From contig QMWS01000043.1 in assembly GCA_003661745.1 (NCBI GenBank), positions 1 through 6,589 on the forward strand: a stretch of DNA of 6,589 nt, in the 5' to 3' direction. The notes below the pieces were generated by a model that saw only the letters and a list, made by a program, of their open reading frames with translations, searched no databases and was not told the DNA's origin. Made by a program: the position numbers and the translations under genes. Shown in pieces: positions 6,201 through 6,589 of this stretch. The DNA comes from Thermoprotei archaeon. GTDB lineage: Archaea > Thermoproteota > Thermoprotei_A > Sulfolobales > NBVN01. Position 1 is the stretch's first letter; every line of letters starts with the position of its first letter.

Positions 6201-6589
6201 TAAAAGTAACCAAAAACGACTATACTGGCGACATAGACACAAACTCTAATATGCTAACAATCAACAAGAAAGCATGGAACGACGGATTCGCCAAAGGCTT
6301 CATGGACAACCTAATCATAATCAAAGACTGCGTTTCACACGACTTCATCAAAGGACTCTACAACTACGGCGCATTCACCTACCTCGTGGATGTCGTCCTA
6401 AAGAAATTAGACGAAGTAAAGAATTATCTTATAGATGTTTCACTTAAAGAAGTGGGCAGAGTTGTCGTTCCTTCTGGTTGCGTTTTATATCTACCTATGG
6501 ATGAGGGTGTCGGAAGTAAAACTTATGACAAAAGTGGAAAAGAAAATGATGGAACAATTTATGGTAATCCGTCATGGGTCGACGGTAAA
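218..6589 (+). CDS. Giant modular virion fibre / host-recognition-like protein (two propellers, LamG domains), 3' partial
   Basis: One frame runs 2124 codons from ATG 218 to the last base with no stop, so the protein is longer than shown. The start is set by the ribosome binding site at 204-211. Visible parts: phage-type N-terminal beta-sandwich (13-177), two Asp-box propeller-like regions (about 183-560 and 565-930), beta-sandwich (959-1122), LamG 1 (1141-1348), LamG 2 (1368-1402 plus 1881-2052, apparently split by other domains) and the start of LamG 3 (from 2088). Short Y-x-[VIM]-D linkers sit at several domain borders. The N-terminus (MGLIMVAEKKTKTPASYTEH) has no signal peptide, and no membrane segment is seen. 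LamG and propeller folds commonly bind glycans, so a tail fibre, spike or other receptor-binding virion protein is the best inference. A cell-surface adhesin is the alternative. No catalytic site is evident. Composition is rich in Tyr, Ser and Trp and poor in Cys. Confidence 0.9.
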   Translation, partial: MGLIMVAEKKTKTPASYTEHWSTKYPTDQNWAQVCQTDDGDTSYQRTTDGVYETVPPNERALFTADFSDIPEDAHIQKIEVQIKARSEHATYTGLIYPYIKVQGSYYTKSGGYPSTSYTTYTGVWHINPKTNSRWSREDLFNLEFGARGRSGYQYNYGLYICYPIRLTYVKITVYYFRRGGLLYKSENTIYLPRLPQRCVIAGERLTNYPYYAVFWAENNYIYYKISKDGYRWSPRKTAVSDLNTSGKYDWTVFSEGYYLLLAYTTGTYNNDDPNAAAVKVKYGYVYESSASMYISWYSPVTLWHAANLVNLSICKSGSYWYVAACGYRLDGGGYMRYAVKRSSTPYSSSSWTSILDPTTAPDTMIRNQITLLEDTAAGTGYILLVFTRYYSTSLYYRRYDGSSWSSLTSFGSKKANVRENISSGSYGTYAIFTAIQSDGKWKMWYYNNGWVEHGDVPDDASEYPAIAGYRAKNEKSSAIVFSANDNVYIRTYFKQTDNPSLKNTENVLKYCYKINPQSIQVPKRIYCSTHILGVPIVILHPQKKSISVFMHSLPISLNYSSTAYFPVNGRAIWIVDNKTEYSGVYYVFWKESSYIYYRYSFDGVTWSNPLIIVEDVSVSTFAVGYSKYSGYRKFLICYAHDTGGSGTTKYEAKIVILDIKEDGTLETVSGTPKVIRKGGGGFRPYVTTSKNGYYWWLGIEFYNTDDYPSSYGIFLYRAYYSSTSFSLIKSYNESGGYQTRYILAPSPTYIYGVFFAKGRYYDSYYKYDEYISSGWRGLANITSKTSSMYGEIVASYDYNNNEIMLIMKTASSTWKSRVFKSGNTWGSTYTFDSLGISYIASTFYQDKHRGVFRYSSTIIKEIGSKYFTGSGWSGSLTLFETPSFTNYGVAIQADTEEGNERMTYTFGYRILSGSYYYIFLMRRPFIAQSEPTYSIDVTLVKRLTKQYNLDAVLKFLGANNVTETRYFRNDEQFLLTNTSSSDSLTISKTGAYNTARFHIKVLDQDDNVIKDWTSFSYSYGSVSLKTFDLSMPEYKMPVDGKLKIQVKLEIDGTYSSVRTFTSDLMFTKCDGLMASTWKVKVYLGLSKFLIEDQWITTTFFYYGNSTYNSRVENIRLMLGRTYKVDVPIIERDRIVPAHGCVLYLPLDGNVYDKSGNGNNGTNYGASWIDGKYGRALDFDGDNDYVQIPDDDSLEPSDYITLVAWFKTEDYTRDLQTLMMKWEGYNVCYRWSGSQPYIWFELRGTDDVTRSLTNSDIVGEWNIQNNTWYHVVAVYDGQYMKVYIDGELYQSKNVGSFTIKGSGANLVLGQVSWLGERYLQGSLDEVIIFERALSEDEIKSLYAYGRLFSYTMDIVLQKVRKALHPKASLFYNFEDKGTKILDMLRKHDGDLKFSRVTVWDTGTSTDYDTTDPVGAGWTKVTSTSHSFTGKMVFENAFVRVVLDNIFKSSGWTQLVWDGSQWITNPWHYSEVKINNNKFTNPAWTPILISVSETKAEAKFETPYNAYFVAELTDKSPYIKIIAHPEGDTINYYKFWVYFRQRFEALYKDSPRTLLDRYFVGTYQGATDNVGTQYFNKGNIIQNIGKHMNSRSTESATRKIRRIGGVFTNQTSYTDSRYWNGITINNPEDGDYIYFGGMRHKDPYDFQYFDAEDIKVQGIIHTATRSVTGENVGTGDGSNKTFYLDYAHVKSGTLTVYKNGEEVPSIDYVCYWDEGRIVFNTAPESGASITADYTYYVCYECEDNSVAYNPSSSPVTVLKKENLQMEGLYQVFLKVIPKSTLSTEYQAEVGGKQGEWVKFEDQYTSIQSADDVYWQVLDLGIFNIKYGDTLKINVKDTSSSQEVYLDYVLLIKFPEFFCDSPACQSAMEWLEELGRFSQTRTDGKFGYYALIFDSYTRTWIEIPDSDDLDLTNKLTISFWWKDNGSPTGTYCELINKLNAYQVFFDYYPNIRFWAWIGGTRYNMAQYNATELQDGNWHLITITYDGTYTKIYIDDQLKVTKNDYTGDIDTNSNMLTINKKAWNDGFAKGFMDNLIIIKDCVSHDFIKGLYNYGAFTYLVDVVLKKLDEVKNYLIDVSLKEVGRVVVPSGCVLYLPMDEGVGSKTYDKSGKENDGTIYGNPSWVDGK
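254..748 (+). other. N-terminal beta-sandwich domain of phage structural-protein type
   Basis: Residues about 13-177. Signature segments are DDGDTSY (38-44), LFTADFSDIPEDAHIQKIEV followed by QIKARS, NPKTNSRW (128-135), LEFGARG (143-149) and the closing strand TYVKITVYYF. This pattern (DGDTxY, then FxxxDIPxxAxIxxVxVxxRA, then NPxTxxxW, then LxFGxR, then a VxxVxVxVxY strand) is one I associate from memory with phage and archaeal-virus structural proteins; no database check was made. It is the main reason to see the gene as viral. Its place at the N-terminus suggests it attaches the fibre to the particle, which is inference. Confidence 0.6.
764..1897 (+). other. Beta-propeller-like region 1 (degenerate Asp-box repeats)
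   Basis: Residues about 183-560. A good Asp-box-like motif is SKDGYRW (227-233), preceded by YYAVFWAENNYIYYK. Weaker blade-like turns follow: SSSSWTSILDP, YDGSSWSSLTSF and YNNGWVEHGDVPD, each a turn with Trp after short alternating hydrophobic strands. The length of about 375 residues suits a six-bladed sialidase-like propeller. The sialidase catalytic set (Arg triad, Tyr/Glu nucleophile pair, acid Asp) cannot be assigned, so a binding role is more likely than hydrolysis. Tyrosine is extreme here: 19 of residues 180-299. Boundaries are approximate. Confidence 0.55.
1910..3004 (+). other. Beta-propeller-like region 2, paralogous to region 1
   Basis: Residues about 565-930. It repeats the core of region 1: residues 585-608, including VFWKESSYIYYRYS and SFDGVTW (601-607), align without gaps to 211-234 with 14 of 24 identities at an offset of 374 residues. 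Later blade-like turns include SGWRGLANITSK, SSTWKSRVFKSGNTWGSTY and SGSGWSGSLTLFE. The offset equals about one propeller length, so the two regions look like a whole-domain tandem duplication. No catalytic residues could be assigned. It ends just before the first linker repeat. Confidence 0.55.
3017..3091 (+). repeat. Tandem pair of strand-like linker repeats (Y-x-[IL]-D-[VA])
   Basis: Residues 934-958 read YSIDVTLVKRLTKQ followed at once by YNLDAVLKFLG, a 14-residue period. The pattern Tyr-x-hydrophobic-Asp-hydrophobic-x-Leu recurs at 1123 (YKVDVPI), 1350 (YTMDIVLQK), 2055 (YLVDVVLKK) and 2070 (YLIDVSLKE). All copies lie next to domain borders. Alternating hydrophobic residues suggest a beta strand, perhaps a stalk or hinge. 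Repeats of this style are, from memory, common in viral tail-associated proteins. Confidence 0.6.
3092..3583 (+). other. Beta-sandwich domain between propeller 2 and LamG 1
   Basis: Residues about 959-1122. The first half (RYFRNDEQFLLTNTSSSDSL, ARFHIKVLDQDDNVI, KLKIQVKLEI) has strongly alternating strands typical of an Ig-like or sandwich fold. The second half carries STWKVKVYL and TTTFFYYGNSTYNSRVENIR, a turn-strand pattern that I associate with viral or archaeal surface proteins rather than with any named family. It may be two small domains. Function is probably structural spacing or additional ligand binding; this is inference. Confidence 0.4.
3584..3628 (+). repeat. Linker repeat copy before LamG 1
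   Basis: YKVDVPIIERDRIVP (residues 1123-1137) has the Y-x-V-D-V core of the other linkers and leads directly into LamG 1. The same order, linker core then a short Pro-containing stretch then the first LamG strand, is seen at 1350-1370 and 2070-2090. Confidence 0.5.
3638..4261 (+). other. LamG / concanavalin A-like lectin domain 1
   Basis: Residues 1141-1348, about 208 residues, the normal size for a complete LamG (Laminin_G_3-like) jelly roll. All the usual landmarks are present in order: CVLYLPLDG, YDKSGNGNNGT, WIDGKYGRALDFDG, YVQIPDDDSL, ITLVAWFKT, WYHVVAVYDGQYMKVYIDG (from W1268), LVLGQ, GSLDEVIIFERALSEDEIKS and LYAYGRLF. These domains typically bind carbohydrate or protein; calcium or sugar contacts cannot be assigned from sequence alone. 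It is the best-preserved of the three LamG units and serves as the reference for the other two. Confidence 0.9.
4265..4315 (+). repeat. Linker repeat copy before the split LamG 2
   Basis: YTMDIVLQKVRKALHPK (residues 1350-1366) follows LamG 1 after one residue and matches the Y-x-[VIM]-D-[VI]-x-L core. By the pattern elsewhere it should announce another LamG domain, and a LamG-like first strand does follow at 1368. Confidence 0.5.
4319..4423 (+). other. Putative N-terminal piece of LamG domain 2
   Basis: Residues 1368-1402. SLFYNFEDKG corresponds to CVLYLPLDG of LamG 1, LDMLRKHDGDLK to YDKSGNGNNGT, and VTVWDTG to ASWIDGK. Similarity is weak residue by residue, but order, spacing and the preceding linker agree. 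The rest of a LamG domain does not follow here; it appears about 480 residues later, in a copy that lacks exactly this portion. Confidence 0.4.
4424..5218 (+). other. Unrecognised beta-rich region lying inside LamG 2
   Basis: Residues about 1403-1667. I recognise no family. The segment KMVFENAFVRVVLDNIF followed by AEAKFETPYNAYFVAELTDK and YIKIIAHPEGD resembles the strand pattern of supersandwich (galactose mutarotase-like) folds, with low confidence. The later part is more polar and loop-rich (RYFVGTYQG, IGKHMNSRSTESATRKIRR, GDYIYFGGMRHKDPYDFQYF). It has no Cys and no obvious repeat. Two domains are likely, with a border near the GTYQG segment. Confidence 0.4.
5219..5422 (+). other. Small phage-type beta-hairpin domain (VGTGDGSxxTF type)
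   Basis: Residues 1668-1735. The order VGTGDGSNKTFYLDYAHV, GTLTVYKNGEEV, DEGRIVFNTAPESGASITAD, YTYY matches a small all-beta module that I recall as common in phage tail and baseplate proteins: GDGSxxTFxL, then PGSxTVxVdGxxV, then GxIxFxxAPxxGxxIxAdYxY. It is usually a structural decoration with no enzymatic role. Its presence supports a viral origin independently of the N-terminal domain. Confidence 0.6.
5489..5773 (+). other. Galactose-binding-like beta-sandwich (CBM-like)
   Basis: Residues about 1758-1852. GLYQVFLKVIPK, KQGEWVKFE, VYWQVLDLGIFNIKYGDTLK and EVYLDYVLLIKF follow the strand order of carbohydrate-binding sandwich modules, where the closing YLDYVLL strand (1843-1849) is characteristic. 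The module could bind a ligand or simply space the fibre. A Cys pair just after it (C1857 and C1862 in CDSPAC) is close enough to form a local disulfide. Assignment is by pattern memory only. Confidence 0.45.
5858..6373 (+). other. LamG domain 2, main C-terminal part
   Basis: Residues 1881-2052. It aligns to LamG 1 from DGK onward: DGKFGYYALIFD, WIEIPDSDDLDL, LTISFWWKD, NWHLITITYDGTYTKIYIDD (W1975), MLTINK, GFMDNLIIIKDCVSHDFIKG and LYNYGAF. The first LamG strand and the NNGT region are absent immediately upstream, where an unrelated AMEWLEELGRFSQ stretch stands. The downstream half (6173-6412) uses C-ending codons far more than its neighbours. Confidence 0.8.
6380..6460 (+). repeat. Tandem pair of linker repeats before LamG 3
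   Basis: YLVDVVLKKLDEVKN (from residue 2055) and YLIDVSLKEVGR (from 2070) are adjacent copies with a 15-residue period. They join LamG 2 to LamG 3 and match the linker cores at 934, 948, 1123 and 1350. Confidence 0.65.
6479..6589 (+). other. LamG domain 3, truncated by the window edge
   Basis: Residues 2088-2124. CVLYLPMDEG, YDKSGKENDGT and SWVDGK repeat the start of LamG 1; with the preceding Gly counted, 23 of the 33 LamG 1 residues are identical, with five or six extra residues after the DEG turn. A further ~170 residues are expected beyond the window if the domain is complete. Confidence 0.85.

Noticed and set aside
3638..6589. LamG 1 and LamG 3 starts as recombining repeats for phase or host-range switching
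   Set aside because: The proteins are similar but the DNA is strongly diverged at synonymous positions, with no long identical stretch and no visible recombinase or reverse-transcriptase template signature.

Overview
The window is almost entirely one uninterrupted plus-strand reading frame. It opens at ATG 218 and is still open at the last base (6589), giving 2124 codons without a stop. It is preceded by the last 67 codons of a small gene ending at 205. Base composition is AT-rich, in the mid-to-upper 30s % GC by eye. A GGTGA-type ribosome binding site sits between the two genes. There are no RNA genes, insertion sequences, CRISPR repeats or sizeable intergenic gaps.

The large protein reads as a modular, beta-rich, tyrosine-rich surface or virion fibre protein. 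In order along the protein (rough residue numbers): an N-terminal beta-sandwich of a type I associate with phage and archaeal-virus structural proteins (13-177); two related regions with degenerate Asp-box motifs, best read as duplicated sialidase-like beta-propellers (about 183-560 and 565-930); a pair of short strand-like linker repeats (934-958); a beta-sandwich (959-1122); LamG domain 1 (1141-1348); an apparently split LamG domain 2 whose first strand lies at 1368-1402 and whose remainder lies at 1881-2052; between those two parts an unrecognised beta-rich region (1403-1667), a phage-type hairpin domain (1668-1735) and a ligand-binding-like sandwich (1758-1852); more linker repeats; and the start of LamG 3 (2088 onward), cut by the window edge.

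No signal peptide or membrane segment is visible, which fits a cytoplasmically assembled virion protein better than a Sec-exported adhesin. The propellers and LamG domains suggest binding to host or environmental glycans. The host cannot be fixed from this sequence. A tailed virus or provirus of an archaeon or an AT-rich bacterium fits; I lean slightly to an archaeal virus because of the GGTGA site and the LamG/linker style, with low confidence.

The most noteworthy points are the LamG domain apparently interrupted by about 480 residues of other domains, the repeated Y-x-[VIM]-D-[VIA] linkers placed at domain borders, and a sharp local switch to C-ending codons (6173-6412) inside LamG 2 that suggests module exchange.
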